A stretch of 64,000 nucleotides of DNA from Luidia sarsii (lineage: Eukaryota > Echinodermata > Asteroidea > Paxillosida > Luidiidae), in contig OX465102.1 in the NCBI GenBank assembly GCA_949987565.1, positions 13,941,020 through 14,005,019 on the forward strand, given 5' to 3'. Below, piece after piece: positions 43,802 through 55,940 of the stretch; the stretch's first letter is position 1, and each line of letters begins with the position of its first letter. Below the pieces are notes generated by a model. The model was given only the letters and a program-made list of their open reading frames with translations. It did no database searches and was not told the DNA's origin. The position numbers and the translations under genes were made by a program.

Positions 43802-45102
43802 TAAGGCTGGGTCGGTTCGGTCGGTCACACCGGTTCCCGACCATCCCGATCGGGACCCGGTTCCGGTTTTCCAAAACCGGTGTCCCGATAAAATAATAAA
43901 ACACATAAGAAAATACAGCGAAGTCGGTTGGATTATTATTGATAACTAATAGGGTATAGATTAGTATATATTTGATAGCGGTGTGCATCAAAGCTATGGT
44001 TGCTGGTTTTCCCATAGTAGTTACAAAAAAAATCAAAGTCTATCCAAAGAAAAAATAAAACATCGAAAAGTATATTAAACTTAAAGTCAAGGTTTTCAAA
44101 GGTCCCTCCATCATATAAAATTCAACTGCTCATAAATGTCGTACGAAAGTCGAGGCAACTTTTATTTCCTTTTTCGTTCTCAAAATGAATTGTGCATACG
44201 GAAGGTCGTGTTGGCTAGCGAGCTGCGCGCGCACTCACCCCAGCGCGGCCTACACGTGCTCAATGGTTGTATGCAGGCACCTTAGAGCTCTATGGCAGGC
44301 ACACAGCGTTGCAGCCACAGCGCGCATTGCGCAATATTTTTTTCTAAACGAACGAACTTTTCGCTTCGACCAAGATCGGGCACGAAACCCTTGGCATGAT
44401 TGAGTTTGGTTTTGTTCCTCCATGGAATAGTATTGCGACGCTGGCGCCAAGTGCGGACGTTGAAGTTAGCTGAAAAAGAACGTCCGTCTCACGCAAGACG
44501 GGCGTCTGTTGATTGGACAGTGCGCAGTTACGACCGAACATGACAGCGCGTAACGCAACAACTGGCTGGCGAGAGCCATCGTTAACGCGTGTTTGCGAGG
44601 TCAGTCGTCGAAGTCGAACTCTTTATCGTCGATTTGTTGCCCCAGTAATGACGATGGTGATTTTGCTCCTCGTGAAAAAATATAAATCCAAACACAGCTG
44701 AACGTCTATCGGGCGTGTGTGGGACATTCCCTCCAAGAATCATGCCTTATGAATATTGATCTTAGTGACGTCACGACAGTGGAGTGTCATTCAAAGTGTA
44801 TTTTCGGGAAATAAATGTGAATAAAAAAATAAAAAATTTATCAAAAGGGTGCTGAAGGCTGCAAACAAATTTCAGTGAGGGAATATGTGAGACAAATCAC
44901 AGGTTGAGTAGTTTATTGAAAAATTTATGAGGAAAAAAAGATGTTACAAATTCACAACCATGAATTTGGAGCACACGCTATTTATTCCTTATAGAGTTAG
45001 ATTTTTGCCAAATATGGTTGGAGAAAATCGGGACACCGTTTCCCAACCGGTTCAGCGACACCGGTTCCCGGTTTTGAAAATAACCGGGATGTCGCAACAC
45101 TA
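43802..45102. mobile_element. hAT-like non-autonomous element
   Basis: Starts TAAGGCTGGGTCGGTTCGGT and ends GGATGTCGCAACACTA. Both ends are rich in ACCGGTTCCCGGTTTT in opposite orientation, typical of hAT subterminal regions. The flanks ATGTACAC and ATGGATAC agree at 5 of 8 positions, so a decayed 8-bp duplication is possible. No transposase was recognised in the 1.3 kb. Confidence 0.5.
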
Positions 45103-45624
45103 ATGGATACATGTACATGTACATGTACAGTGTACATGTAGATGCTTTCTGCCCGCAGCGAGGAATCAGAGAGCATTCAGGTCACCACCGTTGTCTTTGA
45201 TGTCTAGCCCATCCCCAGCCCTTTTTGGAGGGGATGACCCACAGTGCACGTGGCAAAGTGATTCCCGTCTGGGGGGAGGGAGGTAAGAGGGGTTAAGGGT
45301 TTGGGGGGGGGGGAGGGGAAGGTGTATCTGAAAGCCAACGGATCGCACGTGTCAGGGAGCCATCACTGTCGGTATCTACATGTATGATATCGGATAGGAC
45401 GGGGTTCGGGTTACACACACAGCGACATGCCCTATGCAAGGGACTAGCACACAGGGAGACGAGAGGAAAAAAGAAAAAGAAAGACGGGCCGGCTGTGGAA
45501 ATGGCCTGGGGGGGGGGGGGGGGTTTGACCTTATCCTCAACGCACCACCCTTGTCCGAGCGCATGTCTCTCCTCATCAGAGTTCACCTCTGACCTCAAGC
45601 TTGTTTTTCACCCCCCAAAAATGT

Positions 45625-45785
45625 TGCAAACTGCTTTTGTAAGTACTGACTTTAATGATAGAAAATGAAAAATGAAAATCTAAAAAAAGTACAGGGCCTA
45701 ACACTTCCATCCTAGCAGGACCTTTGAGAAAAGGTCCTGCTAGGATCAAAACGCTAGGCTCTGTACATTTTAGAAATTCACATTA
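45625..45785. repeat. Fold-back repeat, TCCTGCTAGGA family
   Basis: TTGCAAACTGC and ACTGACTTTAATGA are followed by CCATCCTAGCAGGACCTTTG and its inverse AGGTCCTGCTAGGATCAAAA with a CGCTAGGC end. PAN3 intron. Confidence 0.7.
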
Positions 45786-46349
45786 AAACCAATGCAAAAA
45801 CCCTGTGAACTGTTACACCTGACTTAAAAAAAAAAAAAATTAACCCAAGCAAATGGCTACTCAGACAAAAATGTAGAGTGCCCTGGCTGCATGACGTCAC
45901 ATGACGTCACCTGACCGCCAAAGGCAACTGAAATGTCCACAGGAGCTTCCAAATCCACAGAAGTGCATGCAAATGTCGAATCTGAGTACAGCACCGTATT
46001 TCCATTAGACGTTTGATGACTTGAAGGTGCGTGCGTTCCGCGTACAGTACATGGCAAAAAGACTGAAAAACCTCTAGTCCATACTCCCATCCATGAAGCC
46101 AGTGTGTAGATGCTTCAGTACAGGCCAGGGCACAGTTGCCCACAGCTACGGCTGAATAAACTGTCCCCATTTCAGACCACAACCTGTCAACCTGGCCCTG
46201 GTGCAAATCGATATTGTGACCTCGAATATACAGCTCTCATTTCAATTTCAATTGCAATATGTAGCATCTCCACTTCTGGGATTTTGAATAGGTGATTAGG
46301 AGGAGCCCTGTGAAGCACCTACAGGTATCATACTACATGTAAGCGTTAC

Positions 46350-46453
46350 CTGCATGAAATGCTGGAACTTGCTGGTGGACCCTCCAAAGTTGTCGTTGTC
46401 CATGTCGAAGGGAACGGTGAAGAAATGGTCAGGCGCCATGTGTGGGTCGGCAA
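46350..46453 (-). CDS. PAN3: PAN3 exon: N-terminal region
   Basis: A 104-bp exon lies between CTCTCTCTGCAG and GTAACG. It encodes (V)ADPHMAPDHFFTVPFDMDN, then DNFGGSTSKFQHFMQ. The pattern D.FF....., GFGS...K.P.MQ matches the vertebrate PAN3 segment around YFSTSFIGVNGFGSPVETK. It begins with two bases of a split codon, needing a phase-1 exon upstream, and ends in phase 0. The CCCH zinc finger of long PAN3 isoforms was not found in the window. Confidence 0.85.
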
Positions 46454-46529
46454 CTGCAGAGAGAGAGAAAGACAGTAAACAAAAGGGCAACAACATGAGT
46501 AATTTGTTGACTACATACATTTACATTGT

Positions 46530-48245
46530 ACATGTAAGTGTAGGCCTACTTCGTGGTGGGATGGTATTATGAGACTGCAGGCACGGGCAAGAATGGCGGC
46601 ATGTGCATCTTTCCAGCCGCGCTGATTGTAGTGCGGCTCCTGTGAAAAACGTGTGAACTCCAATGGACTCATTGCAGACATTGATTGGACTCAGTGCCTG
46701 CACTAATGACTGCAATTATGTCAATTGATCCATGTGTGCAGCTGGTAAATGTAATCAGTCGAATAACCTGGGCATACACGTACATGTACAGTACATGTAC
46801 ATGTAACACTAATGTGCTTTGTGTATGCAGTACTGGGCCCCCACCTCGTCATGAGTACATGTACATGTACATGTGTACATGAACATTGTGCATGTAGTGT
46901 ACACACATGTACACGTGTTCTACAGGTACAAACACGTTGTATTCGTACAAATACATGTACATTGTGTACAGTGAGTACATGTACTACTGTACATGTACAT
47001 GTACATTGTGTACAGTGAGTACATGTACTACATGTACATACATGTACATACATATGTCTAGGTATAAACTTCTACATGTACATGTACATGTACATGTCCA
47101 GGGATACATGTACATGTAATGACTAAAAGACAAAAGGGCACTAAAACTTAACAGTCAAGACAGTTTCTATATAATGTACAGTACAATGTATGCACAGTAT
47201 GTAATATACATGTACCATGTACATGTACCTGTATCTTTAAACCTGTGTGTGTAGTTTTGTACTGTGTAGACAATACTAGTTTTACTACATGTACCATCCA
47301 GCCCAGTAATGAACCCACTGCCATTGCAGGTCTAATGGATACCATTCATGGTGAGAGGTCAAATTTGTCAATGGGATATAAAGATCAAAACTGACCCCCT
47401 CCCACTATCCTCAGAGGCTAATCACACAGCTCCAAGAAACAGGCTGGCATTGTACAGTACATGTACATGTATTTTGATACAAGGTACTGTACATGTGTAC
47501 ATGTCATTCAGAGACACATGTACATACATGTATGTACCAAGTTATTTGATTTAGACATAATTTTTTACAAAATTTACATACCGGTACATGTACATACATA
47601 CATGTACATACATACATGTACATACGTGTACAATCTTGTTTGACTGTACAATCCAGGCTAAGATTTTAACGATTTCCGACTCCAGGGAACAAAAATATAG
47701 AAATGTACAGTACATGTACTCGATAACTGATGTAATGTACTGTACCTGGTAGGCCTACATGTACATGTAACATAGTGTACATGTGTAGCTCTGTGATGTG
47801 AGCTGGCCCAGTGCCAGAAACAGCCTCACATTGCATGATTTAATGTGTATAGTATACATTGTTTGAGAGGCATCAGAAAACCAAGTCAAATACCAACTCA
47901 CATACATGTACATGTATGCTTGTATGGATAGGATTTCTCTTTGAATGTTCTCTGAACATTGTACCGGGTAGCATCATAGCATGTACAAATGTACATGTAC
48001 CGGTAGGTGTACACTGTACACAAATGTATATGTACATGTACAGTGTGCATGTATTGACAAGGTACATTAAAATGTACATGTACATTTGTAAATTTTTTGT
48101 ACATTTGTGAATGTACAGTACATGTACAGTACCGTATTTATGTACCATTGTACCATTGTACATATTATGTACATCTACATGTACATGTACATGTACACGT
48201 ACATGTTACAAACTGTACATGTACACTGTACTGTACATGCACATG
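46530..48245. repeat. TACATG satellite-like array, block 1 (PAN3 intron)
   Basis: Dense, irregular repeats of ACATGTACATGT and GTACAGTACATG, in which the unit is its own reverse complement. Many Cys/Thr/Tyr/Met-Tyr-rich open frames on both strands are by-products. Interrupted by short unique stretches, for example 47240-47440 and 47640-47900. Confidence 0.95.
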
Positions 48246-48247
48246 TA

Positions 48248-49587
48248 CACTGCCGTGCAAATGTTATTACGCACCCACAACAAAAATATGCTTCGTGTTT
48301 TTTACCCGATTAAATAATGGATAATCACTTTCAAAATCATACCTGTCTCTTGAGTGGTATATCTATTGAAAATTAGCGATATTTTAATGACACAATTATG
48401 CTTTATGTGTTCAGATTATCAATTAATCCAACATCATAATTTATCGCCGTGCACAAAGTCAATGGGAGTTAACGTTAAATCCAAGATGGCGGCGCCCACG
48501 GACCGTAGATAAACAGAAAAAACACGATCTTTCATCATCGTGTAAAAGCTCCACTGGCATTGATGACGGCATGGTACCACCAACCAAATGATCCCAGACA
48601 GATTGGCAATGGTTTGCTGGTCTAAACAATGCCAGATCCGCTGATTAATGTGGAAAAAATCCGTCTTATTACGAGGCCAATCTTCACGGTGAAAACACCG
48701 CGATTCGACGGACCAAGTCGGCCGGGTCCAGGCGAGATTTCCCCGGGCCTGATCCAACCGCGAGCCTTGTGGCTTGGTGGAAGGCGGGGTTTATGGCTGT
48801 CAGTTCGTCCATGAAGGCCTGCTGCTGCTAGGCGACGAGAAATGATCGACCAATGAACGTAAACTCTGCAGATCTGGCCCGGTCGATTGAGTAGCTCAGG
48901 GGCGGTCGAAAGGCGATTTGATCGGGAGGTCCGGGTGAGATGTTGGACAACATTACCGTTACTTGGTGGCCCAATTTGCGGGATTTTCTTCAGCAAATTG
49001 TTTGTGGAGACGTTCCTTTAATATTTCTTTATGGTACCTTCGCTGATCGAAGCCTTTTTCTACGTTCCCCAATCAAAATCCCCTCACCATGCCCAGTGCA
49101 GCACGAACCACCCCTTTTTGCTAATCGTTGCTCTGATTTTGCCCGTGCGTTGCTGCCGTTCAACGGCTCCCAGACCTCATTCATATGCAAATTATGGCAC
49201 TCCTTATAAGGATTGGCAACTGTAGTTACCATATTTATGACTGGGGTTCCAGCTTCACCTCGTAAATATTCATTAAAAGCTTGAAATGACAGCGCGCTTT
49301 TTTCGCCCCATGGTTTAAATGCACGCGTAATGATATTCATGAGCTCATGAATATATAATGAGGCAAATCAAGATGGCGGTTTAACGTTGCGACGAAAGTG
49401 TGTCGCGAAGTTGCTCTTCTTACACGTAATTCAGAGGGTGTTTCTTAGTGGAAATATGATTATTACTGATTAAAAGAATGACTCCAGACACAGGTTTGAT
49501 AGTTTATTGAACTACTGTGATTTTTCAAAGTGAATTCTTGAGTTGAAAATGTTGCAATGGGTGCGTAATAACATTTGCACGGCAGTG
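48248..49587 (-). mobile_element. Tc1/mariner element, 1340 bp, TA duplication
   Basis: Starts CACTGCCGTGCAAATGTTAT and ends in its complement GTGCACGGCAGTG-type terminus; the terminal inverted repeat is about 28 bp (through TATTACGCACC). TA lies on both sides (48246-48247 and 49588-49589). The minus strand carries a broken Tc1-type transposase. It inserted into the TACATG array of the PAN3 intron. Confidence 0.92.
48434..49340 (-). pseudogene. Degenerate Tc1-type transposase
   Basis: Three minus-strand frames carry pieces in order: a basic N-terminal region (49029-49340), then IISRRLAAAGLHGRTDSHKP (48622-48996), then the frame-shifted continuation ARGNLAWTRPTWSVESRCFH (48434-48757). RRLxxAGLHGRxxxxKP and ARxNLxWT are characteristic of Tc1 transposases between the HTH and DDE regions. 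Frameshifts separate the parts, so it cannot make a complete protein. Confidence 0.8.
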
Positions 49588-50420
49588 TACATATACTATA
49601 CACTGCACATGTACCGGGGGTACTGTACACTGTACATACACCGTACAGTACATGTTCACAACGAACGCATAGCATGCACATGTACTGTACAGCACATGTA
49701 CACGTACATTACATGAATGTACTGTACATGTACATGTACAATAAATTGAACACGCACACAAGCGAATAAGCACGTACGTACATTGTGTAGCCTGTGACTG
49801 TGAGTGTGAGCCTACAGTTAGATATGTACATTTATTTTTATACATGTACATTGTACATTAGTATTAACATTACTGTACATGTACAACTGTACATGTACAT
49901 GATACACGTATATGTACAGTATACTGTACATGTACTATATGCATTGGTGTACGTGCAAGCAAAAAGGTCATTGCTACCCAGCATGTTCAGTATTCTTTCC
50001 ATTCTCCCACCTTCATGACCCCCCCCCTCTCCTATCCAGCAGAATGAGGGGGAAGATAGCGTTGGAAGGGAAGAGTGCAACTGAGGTTGGGAGGGATACA
50101 TGGGAAGGGAAGGGAAAAATGTATGCAGCATGGCCTGGGGACAGTCTTTAATATCATGTTATTACAGTGTGCTTTCTTAGGTGCTGGTGTAATATCCTGC
50201 GGATGGGTTCAGGGGGTGGGGGAGGGGTGAGGGAGGGGGGCGGGAGAGGGAAAGGGGAGGGTTTGTACGGTTGAGCAGTGCCTGTGCACTGTGGTGTGCT
50301 ATCCACATACATGTACTGTACAGTGTAAATGCACGGTACACGTATACTGTACACGTATACGTACAGTACATGTATATGTACATGTACATGTATGTGTTTG
50401 GGGCTGCTATAGTATGTACA
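49588..50420. repeat. TACATG array, block 2
   Basis: The ACATGTAC repeats continue on the far side of the Tc1 element, interrupted by a G-rich stretch at 50010-50270. Confidence 0.9.
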
Positions 50421-50477
50421 TGTTCTAAGGCTGAGGAGGACACTGTATACACATATTATTGGCAAAGGTGATGGATT

Positions 50478-50835
50478 GACAGGGGAGGGGAGGGGAGGAG
50501 AGGGGAGGGGGGATGGGGGGATGGGAGGGGAGGGGAGGGGAGGGGAGGGGAGAGGAAGGGGGAGATGGGAGGGGAGGGGAAGGAGGAGATGGGAGGGGAG
50601 GGGAAGGAGGAGATGGGAGGGGAGGGGAGGGGAGGGGAGGGGAGGGGAGGGGAGGGGAGGGGAGGGGAGGGGAGGGGAGGAGAGGGGAGGGGAGGGGAGG
50701 GGAGGGGAGGAGAGGGGAGGGGAGGGGAGGGGAGGGCCAGGGAGGGGAGGGAGGGGCCAGGGAGGGCCGGGGAGAAGAGGGGAGGGCAGGGCAGGGCAGC
50801 AGAGGGGAGGGCAGGGCGAGGAGGCTAGGGCAGAG
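50478..50835. repeat. GGGGA pentamer array
   Basis: About 360 bases of (GGGGA)n with GGAGAT and GGGCCA variants, G-rich on the plus strand and C-rich in the PAN3 transcript. Adjacent G4 runs could form quadruplexes on the plus strand. Open frames across it are Gly/Glu/Arg or Pro/Leu/Ser strings. Confidence 0.97.
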
Positions 50836-51206
50836 GAGGCCAGGGGATCTGGGAGGGGAAGGGGAGTGCTTGAAGGGATCAGATGCCCCTCCCCCACAAC
50901 TGTCACCTGGAGCGAAGAGTGCAACGACCCCCTCCCTAAACTGGGTGTGGGGTTTAGTGCCCTTTTAAAGGGGGAGGGGGCACAAATGGACAGTGATTCA
51001 ATCTTCTGTACGTGTATACACTTATTGACATTATACATACATGTACATGTAGGCCTACACGTATACCAATATTAACAGCACAGTTACTGCGGACAGAAAT
51101 GCTTTAGAACAGTGCTGATCTAGTCTCCATACATTTGTTTCTTTTTTTCTGAGTTCCCTGTCAGTTTCCCTTACATGTACTTTCAGATATTTTTTTTCAT
51201 GTGTAC

Positions 51207-52606
51207 TAAAGATTGTTTGATATCCAGAATTTTCTGTTTCGATATATGGAATACATGTATATCGCGATATTCGATATTATCGTGATACCTGGTGCGTAAG
51301 CGAAAGTCAAAGTAGGGACCTGGACTTCTATTCAATACACACTATCAGTATGTATATGTGTTGTATGGGGGTTATGGCACTTACAGCATACAGTGTGCCT
51401 TTTGTGCCACTATCAGTGTATGATTGCCGGAAACCTACATGTATATGTAGCAAATACATCTAACTTTAAGCCATAGTTACAAATTGTTTAACCTCCTTAA
51501 ACTCCTCATTTATCAATTAACAAAATAATTTCAAACAACTATCTCAGGTCGCTCTTCTAAAAGTATACGCCAAAATGAAACAATTTTTTGTTGATTTTGT
51601 TAAGAATAAGTTTTTTCATTCAAAAAAGACGACATCCCAGACGGTTTTCAGCAACTCGATGCTTACTTATGACGTCATAAATAATATATGTCTGGCCAGA
51701 GCCAATGGGTCTTCAGATTAATATTCATAAGGGGAGACAAAGTACATTTACGTCGGCATAACGATCACCTTTGAACAAAATCTGATGTCCCTTTTGGTCA
51801 TCCGAATGCGTACTGGAAAAACGTTTACTGAACTTTTTCATTGGGGGGGGGGGGACTGATAAAAAGGAGAATAAAGCAGCGGTTCACCTTTGCTCATCCA
51901 CACCGCAAAATGATTGTTACTAAATGTCAGAGTTGGAATCATTCAAGTTGGAATTGATCGCGACGCGCCCCCCCCCCCAACAAAATAAAATTTAAGAAAA
52001 ATAGTCCATCGAACTGTTTACACGATGTGTATTGCGAACTGCATGCAAATGGCCTGGCTATACTATACTATACCTGGCTATACATGTACAGTAGCTGGTG
52101 TACGTTGCGTTATACGTGCATTTAGTACAGTTGCGTGGTGGCTGGTGGGTACCATTTTTTCTGCAGCCTGGATAATATCGTAAACGATCGGATAACTTAC
52201 CGGGGGTATGTAGGCCACATGGGGGAATATGTCCCAAACACGAGTGGCTGTGCATGCCCAGCTAATGCACCGAGTTCGCTCTGTACGAAAAGTGTGCTAC
52301 CAACACCGGAAGTGAGCTTGCACTTGCAGTGGGTCTGTTGCCGACGCATTGCCTTTGTGGCACTCCTCTCCCCTTGCGGTTTCGGGTTTTTCATTGATTT
52401 TACTAATGAAAGCTTACTGCCCTTCAAGATCTCACAGATGGCCACGCTATACAAGCTTATAGACAGGCGATAATGAGGTTGGGAAACCAGTCCTTTTTTT
52501 CGATATCGTGATACTTTTTTCGATATCCCCGATATCGAAAAAATTGCGATATCGTCGGAAAGCGATATCACGATATCGATAAATATCAAAATATCGAACA
52601 ACCTTA
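51207..52606. mobile_element. hAT non-autonomous element, 1400 bp, 8-bp duplication
   Basis: Starts TAAAGATTGTTTGATATCCA and ends with TATCGAACAACCTTA, inverted repeats of the form TAA(A/G)G(A/G)TTGTT(T/C)GATAT. ATGTGTAC is present on both sides (51199-51206 and 52607-52614), a perfect 8-bp target-site duplication as made by hAT transposases. Subterminal regions are dense in CGATATCG. No transposase was recognised inside. Confidence 0.9.
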
Positions 52607-53159
52607 ATGTGTACCAAAATTATTTGACAACTCAGTGATATGAACGTGCATAGGCCTTCACGCAATCTGAAAAGATACCTAAAATCTCTGAGTATATTGG
52701 TCTAACATACAAACTACGGTAATATTTGTTACCTTCACCAATGTTGCATGGGGCCTTCAGGAGTGTACTGTAAATACAATTCAAAATCTTATCACTTCGT
52801 TGAAACATAAATTCCAATTGTGAATTTTACTTATTGTACATCAAATTAGAATGATTTATACATGTATCAACTTCTGTTAATGATTATCATTTTCTGATAT
52901 CAAGTTAGATACAAGTGTATCTAAACCATGGAGGAAGGGTCAAACAAATAAGGGAAAAACTGATTGCGAACTTCTTTTTTAAATGGTCCGTCAAATAGTC
53001 ACTAGTTAGTCCTTGCTGAGTGGGGGCACCAGCCAGAACAAGCATTCAACCGTACATACAGTATCTCCAGCAATCACACCCCTGCATTTACGGTGAATGT
53101 TAGATTACAATGGAGGTGCTTTTGTCTTTGCCAGTTGTTCCCCGCCAAATGCAGACTGG

Positions 53160-54512
53160 CTCATTATGCTGGACATTCATGTACTGTACAATGTAGTACA
53201 TGTAACATGTATGGCCACAGACTGAGTGAACGACCTCAAAAGATGTACATGTACCAGGACTGCACATACAGTGTATACTGGAGAATGTGAGCATGTATAA
53301 TGGGAATGTGAGCTGTGGCCCAACAGTAACAATGCAGGAAACTGTGCACACACTGTATGCATGGGTGCACATACAGTGTACATGAAATATCAAATGTACA
53401 TGTACTGTCCCGGACAACAATAATAACCCGGTACATACATGTACAGTACAGTTGTACACGCATGGAGGAAGGAGAAGCCTACTCTTTCCTCCATGGTACA
53501 TGTTCATATATGTACACATGTACACATACACTGTACACACACACGTACCGGATCAGTTCATGTACCAAAAACTGTCAAGTTCAATTTATTATTTTTAAGG
53601 ATTGTGCCATGCAGTACTGTGCATGTACACTGTACAGTACATGCACACATGTACAGTACATGCACATAATCTTGCATGCAATTTAATAGGCATTGCACAG
53701 CCATACATGTACATGTACATGTGTACGTACATGTACAGTACATACAGTACTGTACGTGTGTACATGTACATGTACATGTAAAGTATGTAAACAATTATGA
53801 TGTACAGTACATGTACATGTACATGTACAGTGTACACAGGCAACACAGCTACATGTACATGTACATGTACATGTACCCGGTATACACAATGGGCATTATT
53901 TTATTAATGAGAGACTAATGAACAGTGGTCAGTGATCTCAACCAATAAACATGCATTTCCAGACCCTGACAGCTCTGTCAAGATTTCTTTACAAAAGGTA
54001 TTCCATGTACAGTACAGTGCCTGTACATGTACTGTACTGTACATGTATAGTATGCATGTATCTAATGTACACATGTACATGTAGACTGGCAGTGGCACCT
54101 ACGGGTACATTACATGTAGGTACTGTACCAGTACACGTACAATACATGCACATGTACACTGTACATGTACTGTAAGACTTTATGGATTGGGAGGCACTTT
54201 CAGTCAGGGTCGGCTGCCATTTCTTTTCAAAGTGGCATTTGGAAAGTAAAGGTCAACCTTTGACTCTCCCTGTTGTACACCTACCAGTACATTTACATGT
54301 ACATGTACTGTAACAAATGTACAGTACATCATGTACATTTACATGTGTATGTACATATGTATACATGTACATGTTGACTGGTCTTGGTACACATGTACAT
54401 GTACATGTACATGTACACTGTAGTGTACAGTATGTATTGTACATGTACTGTACACTGTACAACATGTGTACATATGCACATGATTTACATGTGCATGTAC
54501 ATGTACATGTAC
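53160..54512. repeat. TACATG array, block 3
   Basis: Irregular ACATGTAC/GTACAGTAC repeats, with the palindrome CATGGAGGAAGGAGAAGC...CTCTTTCCTCCATGG at 53461-53496 and a short unique stretch at 53890-54000. Confidence 0.93.
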
Positions 54513-54513
54513 A

Positions 54514-55940
54514 CAGGGCAGGAAATTCACGACGGCAACGACGGCAATTGCCGTCGTGCCCTCACCAATTGCCGCGGTGCCCTAAAATTTGGAGGATTTT
54601 CACGGCAACAAATTGCCGTGCCCTTTTAGCACATTGCCGTCGTGCCCTTTTGGCCGATGGATAGTTGGGCAGATCGGACTGCCGGCCGCCGCACGGCCGG
54701 CCGTAAGCACAGCGCGCATGAAATATAATTCAGCACACACGGAAGCTTCACTGTTAACATGTACCGTGCGCACTGTCAGCTAAACATTGCGCATTCTGTG
54801 CACAACTGTACGTACTGTGTATGGGTGTACATGTACACGTACACATACTGTACACGATCAATGTACATTGTACATGTACTGTACATGTACTGTACATGTA
54901 CATGTCCAGTGCGTTCGATCGGGACAGTTTCATATCAACGAACTTTTAGTCTGCGGGTACCAGTGAATCTTGGACATCGCTGGCTGTACCAAACAACGGG
55001 TACCAACGGTAGTTGGGAGCGATTTGCGTTGCACGATAGATAGATTGCACAGCATGCAGCACGTGGTTGGGTAACTTGGGTTGCGTGCGAAAGTAGAATC
55101 ATAGAGCTGTCAAATGTTTGCGTGTTCGCGGGTGCCTTTTCAAAGTCGTAACCATGCCCCGAAAGGAGAAAGCTTAACAGCAAAATGAGCTACTACTTCA
55201 CGATACAGCACAAAAATGTCGCAAACTTTATTCCTTTTTTCAGGTAGGCCTACGAACGTGAATGTTTTTCAAGTTATTCTCAATTTTTTGGACGAGAACT
55301 GATGAGAAGGTTTTGGCACACCGAGCCCACATCACGATATCTCAACAGCATGGACTATTCTATTAGGAATGAGAGGGGTGCGAATTTATACAATAATAAG
55401 CTCCGATAATATTCTCGTTTAGGTTGGACCTAGCTGCTTAAAAATCCATCTTTACAAAACATGTAGGCTATTTAGAATCCTTTTTATTTTGATTCTTTTG
55501 TGAGGATCTATTGTCAGATATTTTTGTCGTCCCGCTTACTATAGCAGTAGCACCCCGGCCATACCTGAATGGTACAGTTCATGTTCCGTGAGAATGCGTG
55601 TTGGTGGCTGACTGAAACCTATTTTAGACGTCATTTTTATGTTGGAAAATAATCTTTTTCAGGCATTGTGGTCCCACAGAAACGATGATATATTAGTAGG
55701 AGACCTAAAACAACGATTCGGTGCCTTCAGCGCCTATTTTGAAAGTTTTTTAAGGTGCTTACAGCGTGTTTGCATCGGTACTAATAAAAAGTCGTTAAAT
55801 TGCCTTGATGCCCTGGATTTTGTTTTTGCGATTGCCTTGATGCCCTTAAAAAAATGCAGAAATTGCCGTGATGCCCTTAATTTGCCGAAATTTCAAGGCA
55901 AAAATTGCAGTGCCCTTTTTAACCCGGAGTTCCTGCCCTG
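54514..55940. mobile_element. hAT-like element with repeated TTGCCGTCGTGCCC motifs
   Basis: Starts CAGGGCAGGAAATTC and ends GGAGTTCCTGCCCTG, a terminal inverted repeat of the hAT CAGGGC type. ATTGCCGTCGTGCCCT-like motifs recur at least four times within 130 bases of the left end and TTGCC(T/G)TGATGCCCT four times near the right end. Target duplications cannot be read because both flanks are TACATG repeat. No transposase was recognised. Confidence 0.75.

Noticed and set aside
48480..48495. AAGATGGCGGC (YY1-type promoter motif), also near 49370, 25690 and 11250
   Set aside because: The copies at 48.5 and 49.4 kb are inside the Tc1-type element and the others are in intergenic repeats, with no gene start beside them.
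50154..51075. Pro/Leu/Ser (294 codons) and Gly/Glu/Arg (199 codons) open frames
   Set aside because: Translations of the GGGGA repeat.
52135..52473. 112-codon open frame inside the hAT element
   Set aside because: No resemblance to hAT transposase motifs; could be captured sequence, but cannot be supported as a gene.
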